From contig JBDREX010000010.1 in NCBI GenBank assembly GCA_043819345.1, positions 1 to 64,000 of the forward strand: DNA of 64,000 nucleotides, in the 5' to 3' direction. Source of the stretch: CAYRDK01 sp043819345 (GTDB lineage Bacteria > Omnitrophota > Gorgyraeia > Velamenicoccales > Velamenicoccaceae). The notes beneath the pieces were generated by a model, which was not told where the DNA came from, did no database searches, and saw only the letters and a list, made by a program, of their open reading frames with translations. Made by a program: the position numbers and the translations under genes. Positions 1-7,061 of this stretch are shown piece by piece (within the stretch, counting starts at the first letter, position 1; each line of letters opens with the position of its first letter).

Positions 1-495
1 GGAAACCTGGATCTTTATTCTCCCCTTCCAAACGGTTTTTGTGCCAAAATATTTTTTCTCTGTAGTAGGCTTAAGTATATAAGAAACATTTTGAATGGTT
101 AGTTTTGATTGGCGAATTTGACTTCCGGTAAATATGACAACACTGTCAAAAATCTGCTCCGTTAATCCCCAATGTTCACAAGCACTCCATCCTCCGATAT
201 AGCATGGTTCAAAAACTTTATTAGCCACAACCCATGGGTCTTCGGCTCGGACCTGAGGATTATCTGCTCCTAACGGAACAGTAATATAAAGCCCTCTTCG
301 GATACGTGTTAACCATCCCTTTGAAGCCCAATGAGCCAGCAATCTCGCGATTTTTGAGCGTTCCATACCAAATAAATTCTCAACATCAGATACTTCAAAA
401 GGCCCGGAAAACTCCCGATTGATAATATCGAGTTTTTCTCGATTATCTTTGGATATTCCCCCTAAAGCAGAATTTCTATTATATTCATTGACCAT
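1..495 (-). CDS. AbiEi-type antitoxin / winged-helix regulator, partial (3' end cut by window edge)
   Basis: The reading frame opens with ATG at 495 and runs without a stop to base 1 (165 codons), so the C-terminus lies outside the window. The protein begins with a winged-helix-like segment (about residues 20-70, ending KGWLTRIRRGLYITV), the layout typical of AbiEi antitoxins of type IV toxin-antitoxin systems: an N-terminal wHTH that represses its own promoter and a C-terminal domain that counters the nucleotidyltransferase toxin AbiEii. Residues after the wHTH (YIGGWSACEHWGLTEQIF) match the usual start of the antitoxin domain. A good ribosome site (AAGGAGTG) and a strong promoter lie just upstream. 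The partner toxin would be expected further left and cannot be seen. Family assignment is from recognised pattern; function is inference. Confidence 0.75.
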   Translation of the reverse strand, partial: MVNEYNRNSALGGISKDNREKLDIINREFSGPFEVSDVENLFGMERSKIARLLAHWASKGWLTRIRRGLYITVPLGADNPQVRAEDPWVVANKVFEPCYIGGWSACEHWGLTEQIFDSVVIFTGSQIRQSKLTIQNVSYILKPTTEKKYFGTKTVWKGRIKIQVS

Positions 496-526
496 TTATT
501 TCACTCCTTATGAATCTTCATGAGTA

Positions 527-556
527 ATAATATAACATGTATACTGTTTTTGTCAA
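527..556 (-). promoter_or_regulatory. sigma-70-type promoter for the AbiEi-like gene
   Basis: On the minus strand a perfect TTGACA (551-556) is followed after 16 bp by TATATT (529-534), or after 18 bp by TATTAT (527-532). A short dyad (AACA, 7 bp, TGTT, with GTATAC inside) lies between the boxes and could be the autoregulatory site expected for an AbiEi repressor; that last point is inference. Confidence 0.65.
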
Positions 557-560
557 GAAC

Positions 561-954
561 TTATTCAAATCCACATTCAAATTCTTCCATAACCTCTCTA
601 AAGCGAACCATTTGGAGCGTCTCCTCTCCTTGCCGAACAATATCAAGCAGCCTACTAAGCGTGAAAAGTTTGACAATAGTAGAATTGTTTTTATTGTTGC
701 GAAGAAAATCTTTGATTGCTTCAGGAAGGACCAGAACTCGAAGGATTTTTGCGATATACGACCAATCCTCCCCTGTTATCTTCGATAGTCCTCTGACGGT
801 ATTAACTGTGTGAACCTCCTTTAGCCTTTGATAATATTCCGCTTTATCTAAGGGAAATCGCGACAAACGGTTCAAATGGGATTGATGCCTTTTCCAGACT
901 TTTTGCTGAAGAATGCCCATATCGGCCAAATCTTCCGGCCGAGTTCCAAAGCAT
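561..954 (-). pseudogene. ParB/KorB-type HTH protein, probably frameshifted near its start
   Basis: The C-terminal 120 residues are coherent and contain a ParB/KorB-like helix-turn-helix (RGLSKITGEDWSYIAKILR followed by LPEAIKDFL), the type that contacts DNA operators. The open frame can be followed upstream to 1217, but its first residues are only a translation of tRNA-His and cannot be real. At 952-954 an out-of-frame ATG begins MLWNS; dropping one G near 939-942 would join it in frame to PEDLADMGILQQ, giving a sensible N-terminus. I therefore read this as a gene broken by a one-base insertion, or a sequencing error. In-frame fallback starts are 1061 and 920. It sits between the AbiEi-like gene and tRNA-His in what looks like a small mobile region. 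Confidence 0.5.
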
Positions 955-1156
955 ATTTTTCTCTTGAAATTGGTAATAGAGATAAAGAAGGGAAACTCAC
1001 AAAAGTAAGTCCTCGGCCATATCGTAGAACAACTCTTCAGATATCTGATAAATTCGACCATTTCTTGGGGACTAAACTTAAGCAATTCCCCGTCAGAAAA
1101 AAAACCCTCATGCTCTTGTGGCTCGCTTGAGCCTCGGTTCGCATGAGGGTAATTAC

Positions 1157-1234
1157 TGGGGTGGGTAACGGGATTTGAACCCGCGACAACTTGAGCCACA
1201 GTCAAGCGCTCTACCAAGCTGAGCTATACCCACC
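1157..1234 (-). tRNA. tRNA-His (GTG)
   Basis: Read on the minus strand: acceptor GTGGGTA pairs with TACCCAC, preceded by the histidine-specific G-1 (base 1234) that faces C73. The anticodon stem CTTGA/TCAAG encloses loop CTGTGGC with anticodon GTG. The T arm reads CGGGTTCAAATCCCG. The 3' CCA is genomically encoded (1159-1157). Its 5' end lies only 8 bases from the stop of the GIY-YIG gene, and a second copy of the first 16 nt plus 11 nt of 5' flank is found at 1602-1628. Confidence 0.97.
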
Positions 1235-1245
1235 ATAAAAACTTA
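1219..1245. repeat. 27-bp direct repeat, copy 1 (5' end of tRNA-His plus flank)
   Basis: This 27-bp stretch is identical to 1602-1628. It covers the first 16 nt of tRNA-His and 11 nt of its upstream flank. The two copies bracket the GIY-YIG gene and the 58-bp tandem repeat. Confidence 0.9.
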
Positions 1246-1479
1246 AATAAATCTCTTTAAAACCCTCCTGCCGCCTCCTGTCTTCAAAAACTTCTCTCGT
1301 CTTAAAGCAAGGGACAAATTGTCATAATGTTCACTCTTAATAATCTTCCAAGGGGCCTTGCTTTTAGTAGAATGATTATATCCGGCATTGTGAACACGCA
1401 ATCTCTCGACAGGGTTTTTTGAAGACCCCACATACAAGCTTCCACCTTTTTCACTTTGCAAGATATAAACGTAACACAT
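1243..1479 (-). CDS. GIY-YIG nuclease family protein (UPF0213-like)
   Basis: A 78-residue stand-alone GIY-YIG domain. The two defining motifs are visible as VYI (residues 4-6) and YVG (16-18), followed by the catalytic-type Arg in VERLRVHN and the typical C-terminal REKFLKTGGGR. Stand-alone members of this family (YhbQ/UPF0213 type) are metal-dependent phosphodiesterases whose cellular role is mostly unknown. Length is normal for the family, so it is not truncated. The stop codon is 8 bases from tRNA-His, and the whole gene lies between two 27-bp copies of the tRNA-His 5' end, which suggests that it arrived as an insertion. The ribosome site is weak (TGTGGC). Confidence 0.85.
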   Translation of the reverse strand: MCYVYILQSEKGGSLYVGSSKNPVERLRVHNAGYNHSTKSKAPWKIIKSEHYDNLSLALRREKFLKTGGGRRVLKRFI

Positions 1480-1500
1480 GCCACAATCTACTAGCCGCTA

Positions 1501-1593
1501 CTAAAACCTCAGCGGCCATCCGCCGATACTTTGATAACAGATACTCTACTGGCCGATACTAAAACCTCAGCGGCCATCCGCCGATACTTTGAT
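1501..1593. repeat. two tandem 35-bp repeats, period 58
   Basis: Bases 1501-1535 recur exactly at 1559-1593. Each copy contains the short dyad GCGGCCATCCGC and the motif CCGATACT, which is also found in the spacer. The gap 1480-1929 holds these repeats, the tRNA-His end copy, a dispersed element (1650-1680) and the promoter of the next gene, but no further reading frame that I trust. Confidence 0.85.
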
Positions 1594-1601
1594 GGCGGAT
1601 C

Positions 1602-1628
1602 CTGAGCTATACCCACCATAAAAACTTA
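1602..1628. repeat. 27-bp direct repeat, copy 2 (remnant of tRNA-His 5' end)
   Basis: Identical to 1219-1245. Only the first 16 nt of the tRNA are present here, so it is a remnant and not a functional tRNA. Confidence 0.9.
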
Positions 1629-1649
1629 TTTCACACTAAAAAAACTTTG

Positions 1650-1680
1650 AGATCCTTCGGCTCTCCGGCCTCAGGATGAC
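1650..1680. repeat. dispersed intergenic element of the CTCAGGATGAC type
   Basis: The sequence carries GGCTCTCCGGCCTCAGGATGAC, a kind of small GC-rich dyad often scattered between genes in bacterial genomes. A related end (CCTCAGAATGACG) occurs at 18991-19003. That the two belong to one family is inference. Confidence 0.4.
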
Positions 1681-1839
1681 GATATAAATATACTTACCTC
1701 GCAATCACAAAAGAGAACCTAATGGATCGCGTGAATCACGCCAAATAAGTGTATAATTATAGCATTCAGCATATGCTTTTTCAAATAGTTTAATAAGAAG
1801 ATATCTTTGCGGCAAATATGGTAAAATAGGACAAAAATA

Positions 1840-1867
1840 TTGAAAATTCCGACAAAATTGTTATGAT
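1840..1867 (+). promoter_or_regulatory. promoter for the 1930 gene
   Basis: TTGAAA (1840-1845), 16 bp, TATGAT (1862-1867). The expected start point near 1874 leaves a leader of about 55 nt before the ATG at 1930. The same two hexamers, 17 bp apart, occur at 13289-13317 and 28241-28269. Confidence 0.5.
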
Positions 1868-1929
1868 ATGACTAAGATGAAATAGACGAAGAAGTACATC
1901 ATTAGCAATACTGCCATCACAGAAAATAT

Positions 1930-2247
1930 ATGGTACCCATATTAACTCTAACGATCAGCCTTATCGCTCTTATAGCATATCTGGCAACCTCTATGGCGTA
2001 TTGCCAATACCGCAATCAATTATGCAAAGATATAAAAAATAACGACCCTGCTTTGTGGCGCTCCTTAGTCAAATACCGGCTGACAAAGCTATCCTTCATC
2101 CACTGGTCCTTCTTTTTCCGGTATACACACCATTTTAATAATAAAAATTTAGACAACCTCTTTAGAAAAGCGAAGAATAGCATCGTAATTAACGGTTGCT
2201 CATTGGCCATTTTTGTTGTCAGCCTTTGTGCGTTCCTTAATAATTAG
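1930..2247 (+). CDS. small membrane protein with UspB-like layout
   Basis: A 105-residue protein that I do not recognise with confidence. It has an N-terminal membrane segment (about residues 4-24), a polar middle with DPALW, an RYTHHFNNKNLDNLFRKAK stretch, and a second membrane segment at the C-terminus (about 83-103). The order of these elements (TM, DPxLW/Y, RYxxHHxxxxxxxRK, terminal TM) resembles universal stress protein B of enterobacteria, but the match is only of layout and short motifs. No Shine-Dalgarno is visible; a promoter lies at 1840-1867. It precedes the AsmA-like gene but has its own promoter. Confidence 0.6.
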   Translation: MVPILTLTISLIALIAYLATSMAYCQYRNQLCKDIKNNDPALWRSLVKYRLTKLSFIHWSFFFRYTHHFNNKNLDNLFRKAKNSIVINGCSLAIFVVSLCAFLNN

Positions 2248-2294
2248 CCCTTTCACCTTTTTAGGCTCTCATCCCACAAATACAGCTATTCCCA

Positions 2295-2322
2295 TTGACA
2301 ATAAAAGATAGTAGCCTATAAT
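2295..2322 (+). promoter_or_regulatory. consensus promoter, leaderless type
   Basis: A perfect TTGACA (2295-2300), 16 bp, and a perfect TATAAT (2317-2322). Only 8 bases separate the -10 box from the ATG at 2331, and no ribosome site is present, so the mRNA should start at or within two bases of the start codon. Confidence 0.75.
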
Positions 2323-2330
2323 TATCTACT

Positions 2331-5045
2331 ATGTCTAAGAGAAGCAGCGTTATCATCACAATCATACTCGTGATCGTCTTGGGGTTGACAGGGGGTGTCC
2401 TTTTCCTCAATCAATACTATTTGCCTCATGTCATCAAAAACAAGATCATCACACAGCTTTCAAAAATCACGCTTGGCGAGGTTAAGCTTGAAGATATCCA
2501 TTTTAACCTATTGCACGGCTTGATTATACATGGCCTTATCCTCTATGATAAAGACAACCCGCAAAAAGAACTCTGCTCAGTCAAAGAAGCATCGGCCAGC
2601 ATCCTCCTGTTGCCTTCATTCAAAGCAAAAAAAATCATCATCCCTTCCCTTACGATTAAATCAATTTTTGTGCGGCTAATCCGACAAAAAGACGGTTCCT
2701 TCAATATCAGCTATCTCTTTGACAGGAATAGCCAAAGCACTGCAAGCAATGATTTTGTATTTATAAAAAATGCCACTATCACAGACTCTTGCCTCTCTTT
2801 TACCGACAACTTTTTTGAAGACCCGATCGCAATCGATATCAATGATATTAATATAAATACAAACATCGCCATCGCGCAGGCTGCGCTTACAGGTTCTTTC
2901 AACTTTACCAAAGACACAAAAAAAACGAATATCGCCGTCCAGGCACAATATGGTTTCCTGAGTAAAGACCTAAAAGGCAGCCTGACACTGGACGATATAG
3001 ACGTTAACGCCTATCAACCTTATCTGAAAAGCCTTAATTTTCAACTAACATCGGCTCATCTTTCACAAATGCAATGCGATTATCAAATGCTCAATAAGGA
3101 TATTCAGGTAAAAACAGAATTTGCTATAGAGGCCTTATCTTTACAAAAAGATACCTTTTTCATAAAAGATGCCCAATTAAACGCGATCACCACCGCCAGA
3201 ACAGCCAGAGACGACCTCAAACACATCACTTATCAGGGCGAAACCACTATAACAAAAGGCAGCGTTTCAATAAAAGAAAAAACCTCTGTTTCAGCTGATA
3301 TCGCTTCCATGAAGGCCAGCTTTTCCGGGGATGAGGTAATGCTCAAAGTATCAGCCGATATCAAAGCGGACAATGCAACACTGGAAAAAGACGATGTAGC
3401 CGTATCCGATGGAACTGCTCTCATCCAAACCCAGATTACTATTCCCCTTACGCCAGATAAAAAAGAAGAACTCTCCTATCAGGGAACGGCCCTTATCAAT
3501 GCCAAAAAAATATCCGGCGTTCCCGAAGTTGAAACAATCACAGATGTAGCAACACAATGCTCTTTTATCAATCGTGATATCACCATCAATGATTTCACAG
3601 CCCACATCTTAGACTCAAGCATAGAAGCAAAAGGCACCCTCAAAGACAATGTCTTAGCTATTGATGCCAAGGGATCATTTACTCTGGATGAACTGGCCCG
3701 TTTTGTACCAAAAGATACAGGCCTTGCCCCTTACACGATTTCAGGAACCGGCTCAGCCTCTGTACATATCGGCCTGGATTTTAATACCAAAGAAAAACCG
3801 GCCATCAGCGGTAAAGCTGACCTGGCCGACATCCAAATCAGCCACAACAAAAATGATTTTGCCATCGCCTCACCCGCAGGCAAAATATATTTTGATAGCA
3901 CCCAACAACAACTTAAATGCCTTTTTGAAAAAATAAACTATCTTGATAAAACTTATTATTTGGATGCTACCCTAACAGGGTTTTCTCCTCTGCTCGTCAA
4001 TGCCGATATCCGCGATGAAAACACAACCTTGTCTCTGCAAGCAACCAAAAGCGGCGATACAATTGAAATTTCCTCTTTAAAAGGTAAATTTATAGACTCC
4101 GATATCAACCTCAAGGGCACCATAGACCTTCAAAGCAACATGTCCTTATCCGGCAATATTGTTTTGGAGCTCAAAGATTTAAAAGATATTATACCCAACC
4201 GCAAGATTTCAGAAAAGATGAACCCCGAAGGCAAACTGCTAATCGTAGCAGAAATTTCCGGCCCTCCCAAAAACTGGCGGCTCTGGAATGTTAAAGCAAG
4301 CGCGAAATGCCGAACGCTCAATATTTACAATTTGAATATGAATAATCTGGATTTATCCTATTCCCAGATTGAAAAAGACGGCTTTCTTAACAACCTCTCT
4401 TTCAACGCCTACGCAGGCACAGGCCTCATACAAGGACGCCTTGACTTCTCTAATCCAGAAACCTTCTATAACTTTAGGGGAACAATACAGGAAATGGACA
4501 TCAATCTCCTGAAAAACGATACACCCTGGAAAGATAAAGTATTCTATGGCATCTTTTCAAGCCTATTTTCTGTCCGAGGAACCGGCTTTGATCTAAGCAC
4601 AATTAATGGTGAAGGCAATATTTTATTAGATAACGGAAATATCTGGGAATTTAATCCCCTTAAAGGACTAGGAAACTTTATGTTTAGCCCGGGATTTAGC
4701 ACTATCTCCTTTACACATGCCCATGGCGACTTCTCTATCGCTGATAGCCGCATCATCACGAACAATTTAGAACTTCTCGGATCTGACCTGGGATTACTAA
4801 TAGAAGGCAACATATCGTTTAAAGGCGACCTGGACTTATTGGTCAATACACAACTGGCACCTTCCGGAAAACTGGTAAAAAATAAAGGTGTTAAAAAAAT
4901 AGAAGGCATGGCTAATGCCGTCGTTGGAGGAGTCACATCACTTAAAATCGGAGGAACAGTAGAAAAACCTACCTACAAACTGCAGTCTATTGAAAAGACC
5001 CTCATAAAATCTGTCGGAAACATCATTTCAAATATTTTTCAATAA
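2331..5045 (+). CDS. AsmA-like envelope protein
   Basis: A 904-residue protein with one N-terminal membrane anchor (about residues 7-28) followed by a long, repetitive beta-rich periplasmic region. The first 120 residues (LGEVKLEDIHFNLLHGLIIHG) follow the AsmA N-terminal pattern, and the end (GTVEKPTYKLQSIEKTL) has the GGTVEKPxY motif seen at the C-terminus of AsmA/DUF3971/TamB relatives. Such proteins form long hydrophobic grooves that bridge inner and outer membranes and are thought to move phospholipids. It is transcribed from a consensus promoter with no leader. Its last 23 bases overlap the convergent rdgB gene. A second AsmA-like gene lies at 19108. Exact subfamily is not settled. Confidence 0.8.
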   Translation: MSKRSSVIITIILVIVLGLTGGVLFLNQYYLPHVIKNKIITQLSKITLGEVKLEDIHFNLLHGLIIHGLILYDKDNPQKELCSVKEASASILLLPSFKAKKIIIPSLTIKSIFVRLIRQKDGSFNISYLFDRNSQSTASNDFVFIKNATITDSCLSFTDNFFEDPIAIDINDININTNIAIAQAALTGSFNFTKDTKKTNIAVQAQYGFLSKDLKGSLTLDDIDVNAYQPYLKSLNFQLTSAHLSQMQCDYQMLNKDIQVKTEFAIEALSLQKDTFFIKDAQLNAITTARTARDDLKHITYQGETTITKGSVSIKEKTSVSADIASMKASFSGDEVMLKVSADIKADNATLEKDDVAVSDGTALIQTQITIPLTPDKKEELSYQGTALINAKKISGVPEVETITDVATQCSFINRDITINDFTAHILDSSIEAKGTLKDNVLAIDAKGSFTLDELARFVPKDTGLAPYTISGTGSASVHIGLDFNTKEKPAISGKADLADIQISHNKNDFAIASPAGKIYFDSTQQQLKCLFEKINYLDKTYYLDATLTGFSPLLVNADIRDENTTLSLQATKSGDTIEISSLKGKFIDSDINLKGTIDLQSNMSLSGNIVLELKDLKDIIPNRKISEKMNPEGKLLIVAEISGPPKNWRLWNVKASAKCRTLNIYNLNMNNLDLSYSQIEKDGFLNNLSFNAYAGTGLIQGRLDFSNPETFYNFRGTIQEMDINLLKNDTPWKDKVFYGIFSSLFSVRGTGFDLSTINGEGNILLDNGNIWEFNPLKGLGNFMFSPGFSTISFTHAHGDFSIADSRIITNNLELLGSDLGLLIEGNISFKGDLDLLVNTQLAPSGKLVKNKGVKKIEGMANAVVGGVTSLKIGGTVEKPTYKLQSIEKTLIKSVGNIISNIFQ

Positions 5046-5616
5046 GCGCACGTATTTTTAAAAGTGCTTTAGAACGATGGCTTATCTTGTGTTTAATCTC
5101 AAGGCCCAGCTGGCCAAATGTTTTATTATATTTCTCAACAATAAACAAAGGGTCATAACCAAAACCTTCTTTGCCCTGTGATTTAAAACCAATCAGCCCG
5201 CGGCAAGTACCGCTTTCGACACCGATTAACCCGTGAGCATCTGCCAAGGCAGCACAACAACGATAACGCGCACGACGTTTTTTTAACGGGACATTCTTTA
5301 ATTCCCTTAAAAGCTTTAGATTATTTTTTTTATCTGTTGCGCCAAAACCAGAATAACGTGCCGAAAAAACGCCAGGCCTGTTTTTTAAAGCCGCAACCTC
5401 TAAACCAGAATCCTCCCCCATCACCAGTTTTTTTGTAAACTGGGCGATCGTAGCTGCCTTTTTAATAGCATTTTGAGAAAAAGTCTTGCCGTCTTCAATA
5501 ATTTCAGGCATACCCTCATAATCCTTAAGCGAAGTCACCGTAATATCCAAATCAGCCAATAGCTCCCTGATCTCTTTAAGCTTCTTCTGATTATTTGTCG
5601 CGACTAATAATTCCAT
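5023..5616 (-). CDS. rdgB: XTP/dITP diphosphatase (non-canonical purine NTP pyrophosphatase)
   Basis: The 197-residue product is a full-length member of the HAM1/RdgB family, which hydrolyses ITP, dITP and XTP to the monophosphates and so keeps deaminated purines out of DNA and RNA. Visible signatures are the N-terminal ATNNQKKLKEI, the SGLEVAALKNRPGVFSARYSG substrate/metal loop with its acidic residue just before, FGYDPLFIV, and SHRSKAL near the end. It is convergent with the AsmA-like gene and overlaps it tail to tail by 23 bp. RNase PH lies about 110 bp upstream; an rdgB-rph neighbourhood is common in bacteria, supporting the call. Confidence 0.95.
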   Translation of the reverse strand: MELLVATNNQKKLKEIRELLADLDITVTSLKDYEGMPEIIEDGKTFSQNAIKKAATIAQFTKKLVMGEDSGLEVAALKNRPGVFSARYSGFGATDKKNNLKLLRELKNVPLKKRRARYRCCAALADAHGLIGVESGTCRGLIGFKSQGKEGFGYDPLFIVEKYNKTFGQLGLEIKHKISHRSKALLKIRALIEKYLK

Positions 5617-5639
5617 TGAATCCCTTCATTAAATACTGT

Positions 5640-5706
5640 TAGCGAGTTGGCGGGTGTGCGAGTTAACGAGTTAATCCCGCAAACACAAAAACACGCCAAC
5701 TCGTAA
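5640..5706. repeat. degenerate GAGTTGGCGGGT-type repeat with inverted arms
   Basis: The gap between rdgB and rph is made of variations on GAGTT(A/G)(A/G)CG and GGGT, with the opening GAGTTGGCG mirrored by CGCCAACTCG at the end. Similar words (CAACCCGCAAACC) occur at 19031-19060 and in the last 160 bases of the window. Confidence 0.6.
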
Positions 5707-5724
5707 ACAATTTTGGCGGCTTTT

Positions 5725-6444
5725 TTACTTCACATCCTTAAGCGCTTCTTTCTGCATACCAATCAATGTATTAATGCCCTCTTTTGCCAAATCAACAAAC
5801 TTATCCATTTGTTCTTTGGAAAACGGTTTGCGTTCGGCGGTTCCCTGTATTTCTATAAAATCGCCATTGGATACCATCACAACATTCATATCCACCTCTG
5901 CCTTAGAATCTTCTTCATAGTTCAAATCCAAAAGCATCGTGCCGCCAACAATACCAACACTAACCGCGGCTACAAATTCAGTAATAGGAATCCGTTTAAT
6001 GAGGCCTTCCTGCTTCATATAATCCAGACAATCCACCAAAGCGATAAAACTGCCCGTAATAGATGCGGTTCTGGTACCGCCATCGGCCTGGATAACATCG
6101 CAATCAATATAAATCGTGCGCTCTCCCAGCTCTTCCAATTTAACGACCGTGCGCAAGGCCCTCCCCACTAAGCGTTGAATCTCAAAAGTCCTGCCGGATT
6201 TTTGGCGCTCGCGGGAAATTCTTGTCTGACATGAACGCGGCAACATCGCATAATCAGCCGTCACCCAACCTGTATTGGTGCCCTTTAAAAACAACGGCAC
6301 ATTTTTTCTATCCAAAGACGCTGAACAAATAACTTTTGTATCTCCCATCTCTATCAAACACGAACCCTCCGCGTGTTTAAGAAACTTTCTTGTAATTTTC
6401 ACTCTTCTTAAAACATTCAACCCTCTTCCATCTGATCGCATCAT
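5725..6444 (-). CDS. rph: ribonuclease PH
   Basis: RNase PH is a phosphorolytic 3'-5' exoribonuclease that trims the 3' ends of pre-tRNAs. The protein (239 residues from the chosen start) opens with RSDGRGLNVLR, contains the RTFEIQRLVGRALR stretch that binds phosphate and RNA, the IDCDVIQADGGTRTASITG core, and LLDLNYEEDSKAEVDMN with the metal-binding acidic residues. The open frame extends to 6489, but AGAGGAG lies 5 bases before the ATG at 6444 (8 before the next ATG), so the first 15 codons of the longer frame are not used. The upstream gap carries a GACACAAA-type repeat. Confidence 0.95.
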   Translation of the reverse strand: MMRSDGRGLNVLRRVKITRKFLKHAEGSCLIEMGDTKVICSASLDRKNVPLFLKGTNTGWVTADYAMLPRSCQTRISRERQKSGRTFEIQRLVGRALRTVVKLEELGERTIYIDCDVIQADGGTRTASITGSFIALVDCLDYMKQEGLIKRIPITEFVAAVSVGIVGGTMLLDLNYEEDSKAEVDMNVVMVSNGDFIEIQGTAERKPFSKEQMDKFVDLAKEGINTLIGMQKEALKDVK

Positions 6445-6464
6445 ACAAACTCCTCTTAAGGCCG

Positions 6465-6493
6465 CCATGACACAAAAACACAATGTCACAGGT
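6465..6493. repeat. degenerate GACACAAA-type repeat
   Basis: CATGACACAAAAACACAATG and what follows reiterate (G/A)ACAC(A) words and end with GTCAC, mirroring the start. The same words are found in larger inverted arms at 43109-43196 and as GTGTCTTGTC near 50211. Confidence 0.5.
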
Positions 6494-6529
6494 TAGGCCA
6501 AAAATTATTTAAACTTCATTTCAACATTT

Positions 6530-7057
6530 TTATCCATGCTTAAAAACATCCTTCCCCCGTGAATCTATGCCTACGATCACGGGAAAATCTTTCACCGTTA
6601 ACTTTCGTACCGCTTCCGGGCCCAGATCAGCAAAACACATCACTTTTGAAGCAATAACCTTTTTTGACAAAAGAGCACCGGCACCACCTGTTGCCAGAAA
6701 ATAAACACCTTTGTGTTTTTTAATGAGTTTACGCACTTCCTCACTTCGCCTGCCCTTACCAATCACAGCAACAGCCCCTGCCTCAAAAATTGGCGCCGTC
6801 AAAAGATCCATGCGTGAGGCAGTCGTCGGCCCACACGAACCTATCGCCCTGCCCTTAGGTGTTTTTGCCGGGCCGCAATAATAAATAACTTTTCCTTTTA
6901 ATTCCAACGGCAAACAACCGCCTTTTTTCAACGCATCGGCAAAACGCTTATGCGCCTGGTCCCGGGCCGTATAAATATCACCGGACAACAATACCTCATC
7001 CCCGGCTTTTAAAGATTGCAGCTCTTTTTCATGAAATGGAATCGTCAAATGAATCAT
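6530..7057 (-). CDS. class I fumarate hydratase, beta subunit
   Basis: A 175-residue protein matching the C-terminal (beta) part of class I iron-sulfur fumarases and L(+)-tartrate dehydratases. Typical segments are the early SGDIYTARDQAHKR, YYCGPAKTPKGRAIGSCGPT, MDLLTAPIFEAG and ATGGAGALLSKKV. With the alpha subunit it hydrates fumarate to malate reversibly in the cytoplasm. It lies 4 bases downstream of the alpha-subunit gene, clearly in one operon. Tartrate dehydratase is the alternative; length and context favour fumarase. Confidence 0.92.
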   Translation of the reverse strand: MIHLTIPFHEKELQSLKAGDEVLLSGDIYTARDQAHKRFADALKKGGCLPLELKGKVIYYCGPAKTPKGRAIGSCGPTTASRMDLLTAPIFEAGAVAVIGKGRRSEEVRKLIKKHKGVYFLATGGAGALLSKKVIASKVMCFADLGPEAVRKLTVKDFPVIVGIDSRGKDVFKHG

Positions 7058-7061
7058 AATT

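Noticed and set aside
1062..1217. N-terminal extension of the ParB-like frame (MVERLTVAQVVAGSNP...).
   Set aside because: This is simply translation of tRNA-His sense sequence and its 3' flank.
1501..1593. Possible CRISPR array.
   Set aside because: Only two units, with a 23-bp spacer made of the same words, and no cas genes.
4544..4936. A 130-codon frame antisense to the AsmA-like gene.
   Set aside because: Proline/serine-rich shadow of a convincing gene; no ribosome site or promoter.
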